From Hippopus hippopus (lineage: Eukaryota; Mollusca; Bivalvia; Cardiida; Cardiidae): a DNA stretch of 64,000 nt. The stretch spans positions 41,434,357-41,498,356 of the forward strand of contig OX328108.1 in the NCBI GenBank assembly GCA_946811185.2, given 5' to 3'. A model generated the notes under the pieces. That model was given only the letters and a program-made list of their open reading frames with translations. It was not told the DNA's origin and ran no database searches. The translations under genes were made by a program, and so were the position numbers. This document shows, in pieces, positions 43,887-54,787 of this stretch; the first letter of the stretch is position 1; each line of letters begins with the position of its first letter.

Positions 43887-44110
43887 TTAACAAATGGGAA
43901 AAAAAAATGCAATTGTCCAAATTAAAAGTATTTGGAGATGACAAATCAAAAGTGGCCAAAAGGGTAGAATTTGCCTTTGAAAGAGAAGAAAACAATGTGG
44001 GAAAAAGAGAAAATCCTGATTACCACCATTTTCTTTTTTTCCCTCAATGTTTTCAAAAGCCTTCTTCCTTTGGGGTCATCAAAACACAGGATTACCTGGT
44101 AAAAGAGCTA
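43887..44110 (+). mobile_element. Family A copy
   Basis: TTAA left end; palindrome with several changes. Confidence 0.72.
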
Positions 44111-44474
44111 ATAAGGATTTACAGGAAGGTAAAAATATGTATTATGCCTTTCTTTTTGTAAGTTTCTGATCAGCAATGTAAGATATGTTTTGTAATGATT
44201 GAGGGATGATGGATATACACTGATATCCGGGGACCTAACTTGATGCTCTAGATGTTGATGATAAAGAACATGCACAAAATTACACATAAAGGACAAAACT
44301 ACCAATAAATATCTTCAAATAAACACTGAATAAAATTTATGAATCAAAATATCTTGTCCATTATTTTTTTCCTTAATATATCCATTAACAAGAATGTAAC
44401 AGTAAAGAGAAATCCATGAACTGTTGATTCCAAATATAGTGGTTCTGGTCATGTGACAATCTAGTCACATGGCT

Positions 44475-44546
44475 TTACTGTGGGAGAGCTTTCAAAATGG
44501 CATGGACTTCCTCGGCAACAGCTGCTAGGGCAAATTGGAACTGCTC
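44475..44546 (-). CDS. PTPRN: PTPRN/IA-2-like, last coding exon
   Basis: This exon encodes 23 residues and a TAA stop: EQFQ then FALAAVAEEVHAILKALPQ. That is the extreme C-terminus of the receptor-type tyrosine phosphatase-like proteins IA-2 and phogrin, membrane proteins of dense-core secretory vesicles. The helix after the phosphatase fold and the terminal ALPQ are family hallmarks from general knowledge. The acceptor is AG at 44547-44548 behind a T/A-rich tract. The exon starts in phase 0 and continues the frame of the exon at 47506-47579, which ends in a complete AAG codon. The intron between them is 2959 bp and holds a mariner and several family A copies. I saw no convincing AATAAA just downstream, so the 3' UTR end is not placed. 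Confidence 0.93.
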   Translation of the reverse strand, partial: EQFQFALAAVAEEVHAILKALPQ

Positions 44547-44648
44547 CTGAAAATTTAAAAAGAAATGTTTAAAGTTAGATACTGGCCTTGAAGAGAAAAT
44601 AATGTGGGAAAGAAGCTTAATTGATTGTTATGATTTACAGCAAAAATT

Positions 44649-45022
44649 ACCGCTTTACCAAACAACAAAATTTTAGGATTTCCAATTTGAAAGCATTTGT
44701 AGACAACAAAATAACTATGACTTCAAAATTGAATTTCTTTTTTGTTGGGTAAAAAACACAGCCAGAAAAACGGAGAAAAAGCTGGTTACCAATATTCTCT
44801 TTTTTTCCCATTATTCTTTCAAAAGCTTTCTTGTTCAGGGTTGTTGAGATTAAGGTTAACTCAGGTTCAGAGTTTACCTATTACCAACGAATGTCATTTG
44901 TAAACAACCTGGGAAAAATGCTGTTGAAAAAAATTGTTGGGAAACGAGATCAGCATTTTCTCCCTTTGGCACAATGTTCTCTACCCTTTTAAACAAAATA
45001 CATACCATTGAACCAAATCTTA
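44649..45022. mobile_element. Two family A copies, diverged
   Basis: A + copy (44649-44865) and a strongly decayed - copy (44920-45022). Both are in the last PTPRN intron. Confidence 0.6.
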
Positions 45023-45029
45023 ACCTTTC

Positions 45030-45283
45030 ATCACATAATCCTGAGTTGTTATGACCCTGCTGTGGAAGACTTTTGAAAACATATCCCCCTATGTTATCTA
45101 ACCTGCCAATGGCAAATCACATCATTTGAAATACATGTACATCAAAGTTATTGTCTGCAATGCTTCTAATTTAGACAAGGCTAAAATTTTGTTGTATGGC
45201 AAATTATGTTGTATGTTAAACATTGTCTACCAATACTTTCAATTTAGATTCATCTACAATTTTGCAGCGTTGTAGAGAGTTAA
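45030..45283 (-). mobile_element. Family A copy, no palindrome, duplicated arm
   Basis: TTAA at both ends. The core is deleted, and the terminal arm occurs twice (45140-45200 and 45218-45283). Confidence 0.68.
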
Positions 45284-45679
45284 CAAGAGGCTGTATGTAA
45301 ATAAATAACGAAACACTCTGCAACAACATTTTCATGCAGTTGCAGCTAATATTTACAATCAGTCTTTCAATGGAAAAGGTAATTTCAAAACTAAGTATTC
45401 TCATTTTGATATGCCGGTAATGTTTGATTGACTTTTGAAGCTTTTAGCTTCTAGAATATTTCCAATATATGTTGCTTAATTCTCTCAAATCATTCTAGCA
45501 TTTAAATTATTCTCTGCCAACTAAAACAACTTCTTTTCAATGTTTGCAGGTCAAATTCGACCTCAAAATGCAGAAATTATCTGATGATGATTTAACATAA
45601 TGTGATGGATGCTGAAGATTCAAGATACAACTGGACGTTCTGTGAAGTCTGATCTACATTTTTGCATGGCTATAAAATG

Positions 45680-45836
45680 TTACACTTGTCAATGTTCAAA
45701 GTATTTGCAAACAACAAATCAAATCACTCAAATTATTGCAACTCTCTTTAAAGGGGCAGAAAACACTGTTGGACGACACCGAATTATACAAAAAATTTTC
45801 TCCTTTTTCATCAGTGTTTCTTAGAACCTTCTGAAT
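45680..45836 (+). repeat. Family A copy, degenerate
   Basis: Left arm and decayed core. It ends at the TTAA of the next copy. Confidence 0.5.
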
Positions 45837-46070
45837 TTAACTCTTTAACGCACAACCCTGAGTTTTAACGATTCTGAGGATTCAGCCTTTTAGAAAATCT
45901 TGTGGGAAAAGGAGAAAATGCTGGTAACCATCATTTTCTCCTTTTCCCACAAGATTTTCTACACATACATACAAAGACAATTACCACCATTTTGGCTACA
46001 TTTAATTTGTCGTCTGCAAAGGCTTTCAATTTCGACAAGTCTACAATTTTATCTTTTGGTAAAGAGTTAA
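45837..46070 (-). mobile_element. Family A copy with symmetric arm variant
   Basis: TTAA at both ends. GAAAATCTTGTGGG is mirrored by CCCACAAGATTTTC (the consensus is GAAAACATTGTGGG). Confidence 0.84.
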
Positions 46071-46142
46071 TGTCCTTCATAAAACACCTTTTTTTGGGGG
46101 GAGGTGGGGGATCGGGGGAAGGGAGCATAAAGAGTGTAGATA

Positions 46143-47480
46143 CGAGGGCTGTTCAATATGTAATGTGTATTGTACCACAGCGCGATAACGCTTTGCACGA
46201 TTTCGTGGATGATGATACGCTTGAATAGCTCTATTCAATACCTTTCCAACGGTATAAACACGAGCCTTCAGCTCCACATAGTTTTAAACTTACAGTCATT
46301 TCAATAGAGCCAGTCGTTGACCACTGTTGTAAAAATGGTTGGGAAACGGATTAAGAATATTGAAGAAATTAAAGCTTATATAAAAGTTCGCACAAAACTC
46401 GGTCATTCGGTAATGCAGATTTTTACTGAATTGGGGGAAGTTTATGGGTCTGATAAGGTATCTTACGAGACAGTTCGTAGTTTGAGAAAGAAATTTCTGA
46501 CTGGCACAGAGTCCGTCAAACATGCAGCAAAATCTGGCCGACCTGTGACTTTAACAGGCAAGGCAAATGTCTCGAAAGTCAGGGAAATAATTGAAAGTGA
46601 TGGCAGATACACGATTAGTGATATTGCCAACGCTGTTGGCATATCGCTATCGCGAGTGCATTTCATTTTGAAGCGTATTTTGAAAGTACGAAAGATTTCT
46701 GCCAGATGGATACCTCATATATTGACAGATGACCAAAAATGGGTACAAGTACAAACCGCTAAGCAATTGCTCAAAATGTTTCCCAAATTCAATCAAAGAC
46801 AATTTGCAAACATTGTTACTGGTGACAAAACATGGGTTCACTATTTCGAACCAGTAAGAAAAATTGGAAACAAAATATGGTTAACTAAACACGGTAGAAG
46901 GCCTATAGTTGCCAAAAGAAGCACAAGCACAAAAAAGATTCTTTATTGTATATTCTTCTCATGTGATGGTATAGCCGTACAAATTCCGGTGCCGAAGGGC
47001 AAAAGTGTTACAGGTTGGTATTACCGAGATGTTATACTAAAAAAGGTCAAGAAATATTATCTTAAACGACGCCCTGTGTCAGGATTTAGGCATGTTCGTC
47101 TACTTCATGATAATGCTCCATCACATACATCTGAGCTTGTGAAGCAATTTTTGAAGTCGGAGAAGGTTACCGTCTTGCCACACCCACCATACTCTCCAGA
47201 TCTAGCCCCATGCGACTTTTTCCTTTTTCCAAAATTAAAAAGTTCTTATCTGGTTGTCGTTACAAGTCCCGACAAGCCCTTGGCTCAGCCATCACTAAGT
47301 GCCTCAGAGGTCTACCCAAATCAGCGTACCGCGACGCATTTCAGAAATGGATTCAGAGATTGAAATTATGTATTTCAAACCGCGGAGAATACTTTGAAGG
47401 GATGTAATGTTCATTTCACTATTTGAGTCGAATGCTTTTGAGATATCGTACAATACACATTACATATCGAACAACCCTCG
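46143..47480 (+). mobile_element. Mariner transposon with 35-bp terminal inverted repeats
   Basis: The ends form inverted repeats of about 35 bp with only two mismatches (left end starts CGAGGGCTGTTC), flanked by a TA at 46141-46142 and 47481-47482 as expected of mariner target duplication. The 1338-bp length and one internal transposase frame fit a full-length element. It lies in the last PTPRN intron, opposite to the gene, with its right end 24 bp from the 5' splice site of the exon at 47506-47579. High similarity of the ends suggests fairly recent insertion. Confidence 0.92.
46317..47407 (+). pseudogene. Mariner transposase, frameshifted near the C-terminus
   Basis: The main frame (46317-47363; the likely true start is the second Met at 46335) has the mariner order: N-terminal helix-turn-helix region, linker WIPHILTDDQ at residue ~131 (canonical WVPHEL), then the catalytic triad. 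The triad is D170 in TGDKTWVH, D265 in LLHDNAPSH and D300 in YSPDLAPCDFF, with exactly 34 residues between the last two (D34D). After FFLFPKLK the frame is lost. The family C-terminus resumes in the next frame from about 47235 (SGCRYKSRQAL ... CISNRGEYFEGM) to the stop near 47405, consistent with loss of one base in an A-rich run. All three acidic residues are intact, but the enzyme is probably non-functional. Confidence 0.9.
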
Positions 47481-47505
47481 TATCTCGATGAAACCATTGA
47501 CAAAC

Positions 47506-47579
47506 CTTTGTTTTCACCATGTTCATTCTCTGATCTCGGATGTGCTCCAGAGTAGCTGCAATGTCAATTTCCTTTGCAC
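47506..47579 (-). CDS. PTPRN: PTPRN/IA-2-like, penultimate coding exon
   Basis: The 74-nt exon carries GAKEIDIAATLEHIRDQR followed by MNMVKTK, the helical segment after the P-loop in the IA-2/phogrin phosphatase-like domain. The acceptor AG lies at 47580-47581 and the donor GTTTGT starts at 47505 reading down the minus strand. Its first two bases (GT) complete a glycine codon begun by the final G of the exon at 49801-49865. It ends on a full codon, matching the phase-0 start of the last exon. A mariner element ends only 24 bp beyond the donor. Phase, sequence and order all agree, so the call is firm although the gene is only partly in the window. Confidence 0.94.
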
Positions 47580-47670
47580 CTGTAATACAACAAAAGTAAA
47601 CTTTATGTTTGTTAATATAAAAGTACTCTTGCAGTAAGTTACTATCAAACCAAACCTGCACATTTATTTA

Positions 47671-47925
47671 AGCCATGCTTTTAGAAAACTGGGCTTAATG
47701 CATCTCTGTGATGCATTGTACCAAGCAAAGATACGGCATTATTAGGGATCCACTTTGTCTCACAACCTGCTGGATCTGGAGGTATAATGGTCCCTTGACA
47801 TGCAGAAAATTGACCAATAGCAAAAAGTTTCGGCCCAGGTCAACCTGCGTGGACTGTGCAGGCTGACCTGGGTCGATACTTTTTGCAGATGCAATAAGCC
47901 CCCTTTTCACAGAGCATGATTCATT
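47671..47925 (+). mobile_element. Family B MITE
   Basis: Complete copy in the PTPRN intron, 92 bp upstream (in gene sense) of the exon at 47506-47579. Confidence 0.75.
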
Positions 47926-47999
47926 TGTTTTTAAGTATAACTAAATTGTCTGAACTTTTTTCTTTATCAGAATAGTAATCTATCAAAACGGTATATTTA

Positions 48000-48224
48000 T
48001 TAACCCCTTACCACATGACAAAATTTTAGACTCATCCATATTGAAGCAATTTACAGACAATAATTAACTATTTTTCAAATGATAGTACATGTTCCTGAAT
48101 AGTAGAAAACATAGTGGAAAAAGGAGAAAATGCTGCTTACCAGCATTTTCTCCTTTTCCCACAATGTTTTCAAAAGGATTCTTTCTCAGAGTCATTAAGT
48201 CTGGATTGTGTGGTAGAGGGTTCA
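48000..48224 (+). mobile_element. Family A copy in PTPRN intron
   Basis: Left TTAA, intact palindrome, right GTAGAGGGTT. Confidence 0.78.
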
Positions 48225-48423
48225 CACACCAGCACACTATCAGAGCAGAATAATACCTGAAACAATAATAACCTGTCAGTATGTATCTTGACACAACTGT
48301 GATGTGAATGTTCAACATCTGTCTTTACACAAAAAGATACACGTCAGAAAAGAATGTTTGTTGATTTATTAGCGACCTATTAATACAGAATTTTTGTTAA
48401 CACAACAGTAACTCTGTGTGCAG

Positions 48424-48955
48424 TGTTTCATCGAGGATTTGAAAAAGGTGGGGGATTTGCCCACATGTTTTTAAAAAAAGTGCGGGATTTTAAAAAAATG
48501 TGGGGGCCCATGATGCAATGTATATAGATCTAACTAAAAATCATTTCTTTTATAAAAAAAAACATCATTATTCTTTCTGTTATGCAAAAGTTCCACAATC
48601 AGCCTTTAAGCCACAATTGCAGGAAAGTGTGTTGTGTACGGTTTCATGAGAGCCCCTCGTCTGCTTCAATGGGATCAATAATGATCAAGGCTTCTTCACC
48701 TTCTTAATCAGCTTTCTGGGATGAGGATACAATAGACAAAGTGAAATAGTAACATATTTTGTGCTTTGACATTTCTGGATTGCAGAATGGTCCAGTTTAA
48801 GAAATAAGAAATTTATATTATGGCAAAAATGTTATTATCACACCATTACTATAGGCAACTGAAAAGGCCCATTTATTTTCCGGAAATGTGGGGGATTATT
48901 TACAAAAGAGCGGGATTCCCGCAATACTGCAGCCTAGCTGAAACACTGCTGTATG
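48424..48955. mobile_element. Possible hAT-like element
   Basis: CAGTGTTTCATCGAGG at the left and TAGCTGAAACACTG at the right are imperfect inverted ends. A CTGTGTG/CTGTATG pair flanks them. The inside carries two similar GTGGGGGATT stretches. The ends resemble the element at 27602 but are more diverged. Confidence 0.45.
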
Positions 48956-49202
48956 TACAGTGTGTAATAAACTGGCACCATGTCAGTGCAGGATGTTTGT
49001 AAGCAAACACCAGTGACCTATCAGTAAAGTATGCTTGTATACACAACAGTAACCTATACTTACAGTGTTTGTTTACACACCACTAACCTATCAGTAAATC
49101 AGTAATCTGTCAGCACAGTATGTTGGTAAAACAGCAATAACCTGTACATACAGAGTATGTTTACACACCAGTAACCTGTCAGTACAGGCTGTTTGCTAAC
49201 AC

Positions 49203-49516
49203 ATTAATTGATTGATTGAATATATGGTGTTCAGAGCCATTTTCAACATTATTTAAGTTATATCAGGGTGGCCAGTGCACCTATCCATGCTTCCCTTCAG
49301 CTCCTTTTACTGGTACTCAACACAATATACTTTCAAAGCCACTGTCTACTTTCCCATATAAATATCGTTGAAACAATGGTCAGCAGTGAGAGAGGAATGA
49401 ATCCTGTTGCAATGTATCATCCATCCTTGGAGATAAATTGGCGGAGTCGGGGACTGAACCACCAAACCCCTGTTCTCAAGTCCTGTACGCTACTGACTGA
49501 GCAACCAGAGCTCCCC
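49203..49516 (-). mobile_element. tRNA-derived SINE, same family, minus strand
   Basis: The reversed tail (ATTGATTGATTGAATAT) comes first and the reversed head with GAGCAACCAGAGCTCCC last. It is in the PTPRN intron between exons. Confidence 0.75.
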
Positions 49517-49617
49517 CCTCTTTCTAACACAACAGGAACCTGTCAGCACAGTATGTAAACACATGTTGCCCATAGAACCATCAAAGGATCACAGGAAAAC
49601 AAATTTCCCTTTTTTTC

Positions 49618-49790
49618 TGGTTTTGTACATTTTCTCCATGTCCAAAGACCATTTTACCTCATGATCCAGTTGGTTGTTTGACAAAATGGATTTTAATAAT
49701 CCATAATTATGTGATGACTTGAATGGTGTAATACATCATGGAAATGCAATGAACACCTTTTTGCCACAGCGCTTCTCAGATTAATTAGAT
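49618..49790 (-). mobile_element. Family B MITE, partial, minus strand
   Basis: Retains CATTTTCTCCATGTCCAAAG and ATCCATAATTATGTGATGAC. It ends just before the PTPRN exon at 49801. Confidence 0.6.
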
Positions 49791-49800
49791 GATGATTTAC

Positions 49801-49865
49801 CTTTAGCCATCCTGTTTAATACCATGTCAACCAGGCTGTAGGTCCCAGTCCTTCCACAACCATCG
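49801..49865 (-). CDS. PTPRN: PTPRN/IA-2-like, exon with second half of P-loop
   Basis: The 65-nt exon encodes DGCGRTGTYSLVDMVLNRMA plus K and the first base of a glycine codon. With the upstream exon it forms the phosphatase signature HCSDGCGRTG. Active tyrosine phosphatases usually have alanine where this protein has aspartate after HCS. The same aspartate is characteristic of IA-2/phogrin, which are regarded as catalytically weak or inactive, so this is probably a pseudophosphatase (inference). The exon is bounded by AG at 49866-49867, after a pyrimidine-rich tract, and by donor GTAAAT. Its first base C completes the split serine codon AG|C from the exon at 51309-51362. Confidence 0.95.
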
Positions 49866-49925
49866 CTGAAAAAGAACAAAGCAAAAGATTAAAGGTTAAA
49901 AGTAGCGGTATTCCATATCTCTGAC

Positions 49926-50155
49926 AAACACCTTTACCAGACAATTCTGACTTTTAACAACCCTGAGAATGATAATCTCTTGACAACATTGAGAAAAAAG
50001 ATTAAAATGCTGGTAACCAGCTTTTTCTCCTTTTCCCACAATGTTTTCTACCTTATCAAAGACAATTTCAATAATTTGGGCCACATTTAGTTTGTCGTCT
50101 GACAATGCTTTCAATTTCAACAAGTCTACAATATTTTGGTTTGGTAACCAGTAAA
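49926..50155 (-). mobile_element. Family A copy in PTPRN intron
   Basis: Full arms. The first palindrome arm is diverged. Confidence 0.72.
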
Positions 50156-50404
50156 GCCATTATCTTTGAACCCTTTTCTGTGGAGTGATGACATTTATAA
50201 TCAATAGAAAAGGGAGACAATCCATGATACTTTGTCTGTTTGTAGAACTAATGTGCCCTCTACCCAGAGGTGCTGTACACTGCATATTTCCTTAGTCTAG
50301 ACAAGAAATTTAGAAGGGTGGAGAAAAACAACAACAAAAAAAACCCTCATTTGATAAATCATCCCTGAATCAAATTCTACACAAAGACAACTTTTTACAT
50401 CTTT

Positions 50405-50790
50405 GCAGACTGGTTTGACTGCATATAATACACTGCAGACTGGTTTGACTGTATCTGATACACTGCAGACTGGTTTGACTGCATATGATACACTGCAGAC
50501 TGGTTGACTGCATATGATACACTGCAGACTGGTTTGACTGCAAATGATACACTGCAGACTGGTTTGACTGCAGATGATACACTGCAGACTGGCTTTATTG
50601 CATACAATACACTGCAGACTGGCTTTACTGCATATGATACACTGCAGACTGGTTTCACTGCATATGATACACTGCAGACTGGTTTTACTGCATGTGATAC
50701 ACCACAGACTGGTTTTACTGCATATGATACACTACAGACTGGTTTGATTGCATATGATACACTGCAGACTGGTTTTAATGCATGTGTTAC
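50405..50790 (+). repeat. 30-bp minisatellite, 13 copies
   Basis: Unit GCAGACTGGTTTGACTGCAT plus ATGATACACT, repeated 13 times. One unit has lost a base (at ~50503). It is open on both strands because 30 is a multiple of three, which explains the repetitive ORFs. It lies in the PTPRN intron. Confidence 0.95.
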
Positions 50791-50885
50791 GCTCAACTCA
50801 TTATCTCTTGAAACAAACTTGCAGCAGGTGATATAGAATTGCTTTCAAAATAGTGGAATATCAGAATAAATTGACACATAACAGT

Positions 50886-51224
50886 CTAACAGCATTTTTT
50901 CACTCCTGAACATTGTTTTCAAATGCATCTTTCCTGGGGGCTCACAGCAATTTTTTGCTTCCCAACAATGTTTTCAAGGCATCTTTCCTTTGGGTCCATG
51001 CAAAACAGGATCATTTGATAAATATTAACTGTTTATTTTGGACTGGGCCAAACTGAACGCATTTTGCAAACAACAAATCAAATGTAGCTCAATTGAAAAT
51101 TTCTGTCTTTTTCAGCATAGAAAACATAGGGGGAAAAGGAGAAAATGCTGGTAACCAATATTTTCTACTTTTTCCCCATGTTTTCAAAAGCCTTCTCTTT
51201 CTGGATTATGTGGGAAAGAATTAA
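50886..51224 (+). mobile_element. Family A right-arm duplicates and one copy
   Basis: Two tandem right-arm pieces (50886-51024), then a copy with TTAA at both ends (51025-51224). Confidence 0.66.
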
Positions 51225-51308
51225 TCAAATACATCTAAGTTCATTCATGCAACAATCGGTAATTTCTCTAATACTTCTGAATCCAAAACATTCTTCTACA
51301 TTTCCTAC

Positions 51309-51362
51309 CTGCAGTGGACAACTATAGGACAAGACCGTCCCCTGTACGACTTGTTCACTTTT
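51309..51362 (-). CDS. PTPRN: PTPRN/IA-2-like, exon with first half of P-loop
   Basis: The 54-nt exon encodes KVNKSYRGRSCPIVVHC plus the first two bases of the P-loop serine. In the IA-2/phogrin family this stretch directly precedes the signature loop, and VVHC contains the would-be catalytic cysteine. The acceptor AG lies at 51363-51364 after a T/C-rich tract, and the donor is GTAGGA. The first base A finishes a codon begun in an exon that I could not find in the remaining 12.6 kb. The next upstream intron therefore probably runs past position 64000. The transmembrane and luminal parts of the protein are not in the window. Confidence 0.94.
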
Positions 51363-51399
51363 CTGTAAAGAGAAAAATACAACCAAGTTTACAATCTAT

Positions 51400-51605
51400 T
51401 TTACTCATTACCAGACAACAAAAACTTGGAATCGTCCAAATTGAACGCATTCATTTTTGCAGAGGACAATTTGGCTATGAAAGGGTAGAAAACATTGTGG
51501 GAAAAGGAGAAAATGATTACCAGCATTTTTTCCTTTTCCATCAATGTTTTCAAAAGCTTTCTTTATCTGGGTCGTTAAAACTTAGGATTGTGTGGTAAAG
51601 ACTTA
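51400..51605 (+). mobile_element. Family A copy
   Basis: Starts ~37 bp from the acceptor of the PTPRN exon at 51309-51362. Palindrome shortened at the loop. Confidence 0.74.
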
Positions 51606-51967
51606 AAGTAACAATAAAGCCCAAAAGTAAACAAAGCAGGTGTTTAAATGCATTTAAATTTATATCATACCATTTAAAAGTATGGAAATTATTGTGAGGA
51701 TGACCTGTCATTGAACGGTCCAAGTGTTAGTTGCTGACAGAAAAATTAATTTCAAAACTAGGTTAAAATCTGCCAGATAGCTATGTCTTTTGTTTACTTT
51801 TTGCCTGATTTTAAAATTCATTTTTCTGCCAATGACAAACATATGGCCTGATTACATGATAACAGACTGTCATCTCCACAATATTTTTCACACTTTTAAA
51901 TGGTATGATTTAAATATAAATGTATTATGATACCTGCTTTGATATTTTGGCCTTTACTGGGCCTTTA
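51604..51967. mobile_element. Family C MITE
   Basis: Complete but diverged copy wedged between two family A copies, in the first visible PTPRN intron. Confidence 0.68.
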
Positions 51968-52149
51968 TCTCTTTACCAGATAACAAAATTGTAGACTTGT
52001 CCAGATTGAAAACATTTGCAGAGGACATTAACGATATAGCTCAACTGACAGAGAAATGCCTGTTACCAGCATTTTCTCCAATTCCCATATTTTCAAAAGC
52101 CCTATTTTTCAGGGTCACTGAAGCCCTGAGTTGTTTGGTAATAGGTTAA
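51965..52149 (+). mobile_element. Family A copy, first palindrome arm deleted
   Basis: Both ends and the second half are clear. Confidence 0.7.
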
Positions 52150-52236
52150 TAATGAACACTATGTAACGCCTGCTCAGACGTTGGCCAAGCTGGGAGAACT
52201 AGTGACCGCCCGGTTTCAAGTCTCGTATGCTACCAC

Positions 52237-52465
52237 TTAACCCTTTATGGCAAAATGCCGACTTTTAACAACCCTGGGAAAGAAGCCTTTTGAAAACATT
52301 GTGGGAAAAGGAGAAAATGCTGGTTACCAGCATTTTCTCCTTTACCCGTAATGTTTTCTACCCTATCAAAAAGAAATTGCACCATTTGAGCTACACTGAA
52401 ATTGTCGTCTGCAAATGCTTTCAATTTGGACGAGGCTAAAATTTTGTCGTCCAGTAAAGGGTAAA
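52237..52465 (-). mobile_element. Family A copy
   Basis: TTAA left end and strong palindrome. Confidence 0.8.
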
Positions 52466-52659
52466 TGCTACCAGGCTTGATTTATGATAGTACTGGTTAA
52501 AAGCACACTCTTTCAAGTCAACACAATTCATGTTCATGGTTGATAATATCCATCCAACATTCCTGGCAGCAGACAGTTTCGAAGTTGATAGTAATTCACA
52601 CTTTCCCAATGAATGATAGAAATGTACTCTCTATAAAAGTTTATGGAACACACACTTTA

Positions 52660-53720
52660 GAGTAAGAAAGAGTGACAACTTGAAATGTCAGTGATAGCGA
52701 ACACTTTTTATGTTATAATAGCAAACACTTTCAAAGCTATGACAGCAAACACTTTAAAAGGAATGATAGCAAACACTTTCAAAGTTAATAATAGCAAATA
52801 CCTTTAAAATTATGATAGAAAACACTTTCAAAGTTATGATAGAAAACATTGCAAAGTTATAGTTGCAAACACTAGTATGACAGCAAACACATTTATTTAT
52901 GATAGCACTTGCTAAGTAAAGATAGCAAATACTTTCAAAGTTATGACAGAAAACAATTTCACAGTTATAATAAAACACTTTTAAAAATGATAGCAAACAC
53001 TTTCAAAGTTATGATAGAAATCACTTTCAAAATTATGATAGCGAAAACTTTCAAATTTAATAATAGCAAAAACGTTTAAAGTTATGATAGAAAACACCTT
53101 CAAAGTTATGATAGTGCTTTCTAAATTATGATAGCAAACACTTTCAAGGTTATGATAGAAAACACTGTCAAAGTTATGAAAGAAAACACTCTCAAAGTTA
53201 TGACAGCAAACACTCCAAACACTTTTAAGGTTGTTATAGTTAACACTTTCAAAGGTACTAATAGCAAACACTTTCAGTTATTATCACACTTTCAAATTTA
53301 ATGTTAGCAAACACTTCCATAATTATGATACTTTCAGAGTTGTGATAGCACTTTCAAAGTTAATGAATGTAAACACTTTCAATTATAACAGCACTTTCAA
53401 AGTCAATGATAGCAACACTTTCAGGGTTATGACAGCACTTTCATGGTTATAATAGCAAAAAAATTTCATGATTATGATAGCAAATACTTTCAGAGTTGTC
53501 ATAGCAAACACTTTCAAAGTTAACAAAAGTAAACACTTTCAGTTTTAACAGCACTTTCAAAGTTAATGATAGCAAACACTTTCAAGGTTATGATGGCACT
53601 TTCATTGTTAATGATAGCAAGCACTTTCAAAGTTAATGAAAGAAAACACTTTCTGTTATGACAGCACTTTCATGGTTAATGATAGCAAACACTGTCAAAG
53701 TTAATGATAGCACACTATGA
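52660..53720 (+). repeat. Degenerate ~24-bp satellite array
   Basis: About 40 imperfect units of the form TGATAGCAAACACTTTCAAA plus GTTA, with many truncated or shifted units. It is AT-rich and lies in the PTPRN intron. Confidence 0.9.
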
Positions 53721-54173
53721 TTAATCGTTACTGAGATACATCCATGGTGCTCATTAGTGATATGTGATACATGTTTTTGTTAATGGTGAAACACTGGCTA
53801 TTAGATCACTTTTGTGACTATGCAATTTAAGTATTTGACAATTGCTAAATCACAAAAGCTCTCCAAGAACCAAGTAAAAACAAGCTTGCAGGGGAGATAA
53901 CTCATCTTGTGCCCTTCTCTTCAATTATCCCTGATTGTTTCCCTTCCTTTCGACTGATTTTCATTTCTTTTACATCGTCTTACAATAACAAACCAAACAA
54001 TATTCAATAGGAAAAAAAATTTAGAAAAGATAAAATAAATTGACTTCATTTTTCTTTTTGACTTTACAAATAAAGGAAAACACTAAAGGGAAGGACAATG
54101 TAAAATAGGAAGAATGCAGCATGCAGATATAAATGAAAATAGTATAAAAAAAGAATTTCTACACTCTTCATTG
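53721..54173. other. PTPRN intron, nothing recognised
   Basis: AT-rich sequence without repeats or open frames of note. Confidence 0.4.
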
Positions 54174-54402
54174 TTCAACCCCTTTCCCAAAGACAAATAT
54201 TAGACAATATTGAATTCAAAACATCTGCAGATGACCAATTGGAAATTAGTACAAACAAGCTTAAGTTTTCTGACAGAGCAGAAAACATGGTGGGAAAAGG
54301 AGAAAATGCTGGTTACCAGCACTTTCTCCTTTTCCTACAATGTTTTCAAAAGCCTTCTTCCACAGGGCCATTGTAACTCGAAAATGTGTGGTAAAGGGTT
54401 AA
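54174..54402 (+). mobile_element. Family A copy
   Basis: Palindrome intact; right end GTAAAGGGTTAA. Confidence 0.78.
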
Positions 54403-54578
54403 TCATAGTTTAGGTAGAGAAAAATTTATATAAAAAACTGTTTTTGGAGATTTTTTTCCATAAGATTTCGGTGTCTATGTTCTGGTTTTCATGAGTTACC
54501 CAAGTTTTAGTAGTCAAAGGTAGTGGACCAGAAATCAAAATTACTAAACATTGGTCAATGAGGTAAAAAGGTTGATGG

Positions 54579-54660
54579 ATAGATTGATTGATTGACTGAT
54601 TGATTGAATGTTGTTTTGTGCCACTTTCAACATAACATCAAGCACAGCTGGGTAACAGCT
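54579..54660 (-). mobile_element. SINE 3' piece, minus strand
   Basis: Only the ATTGATTG-rich tail and a short body part remain, next to the left end of the second mariner. Confidence 0.5.
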
Positions 54661-54787
54661 CACTTATATGAGGGCTGTCCCAAAATGTCATAGACAACAC
54701 TATTTTTTATGGAACCCAAAGTCAGATTTCAGTAAACTTTGCATGTTGTATCCGTAAGCCATTTGTGCATATTCCCGTATAAAATAA

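Noticed and set aside
50395..50836. Long repetitive ORFs on both strands (133 and 110 codons)
   Set aside because: They are translations of a 30-bp minisatellite. There is no gene context, and the open frames follow from the unit length.
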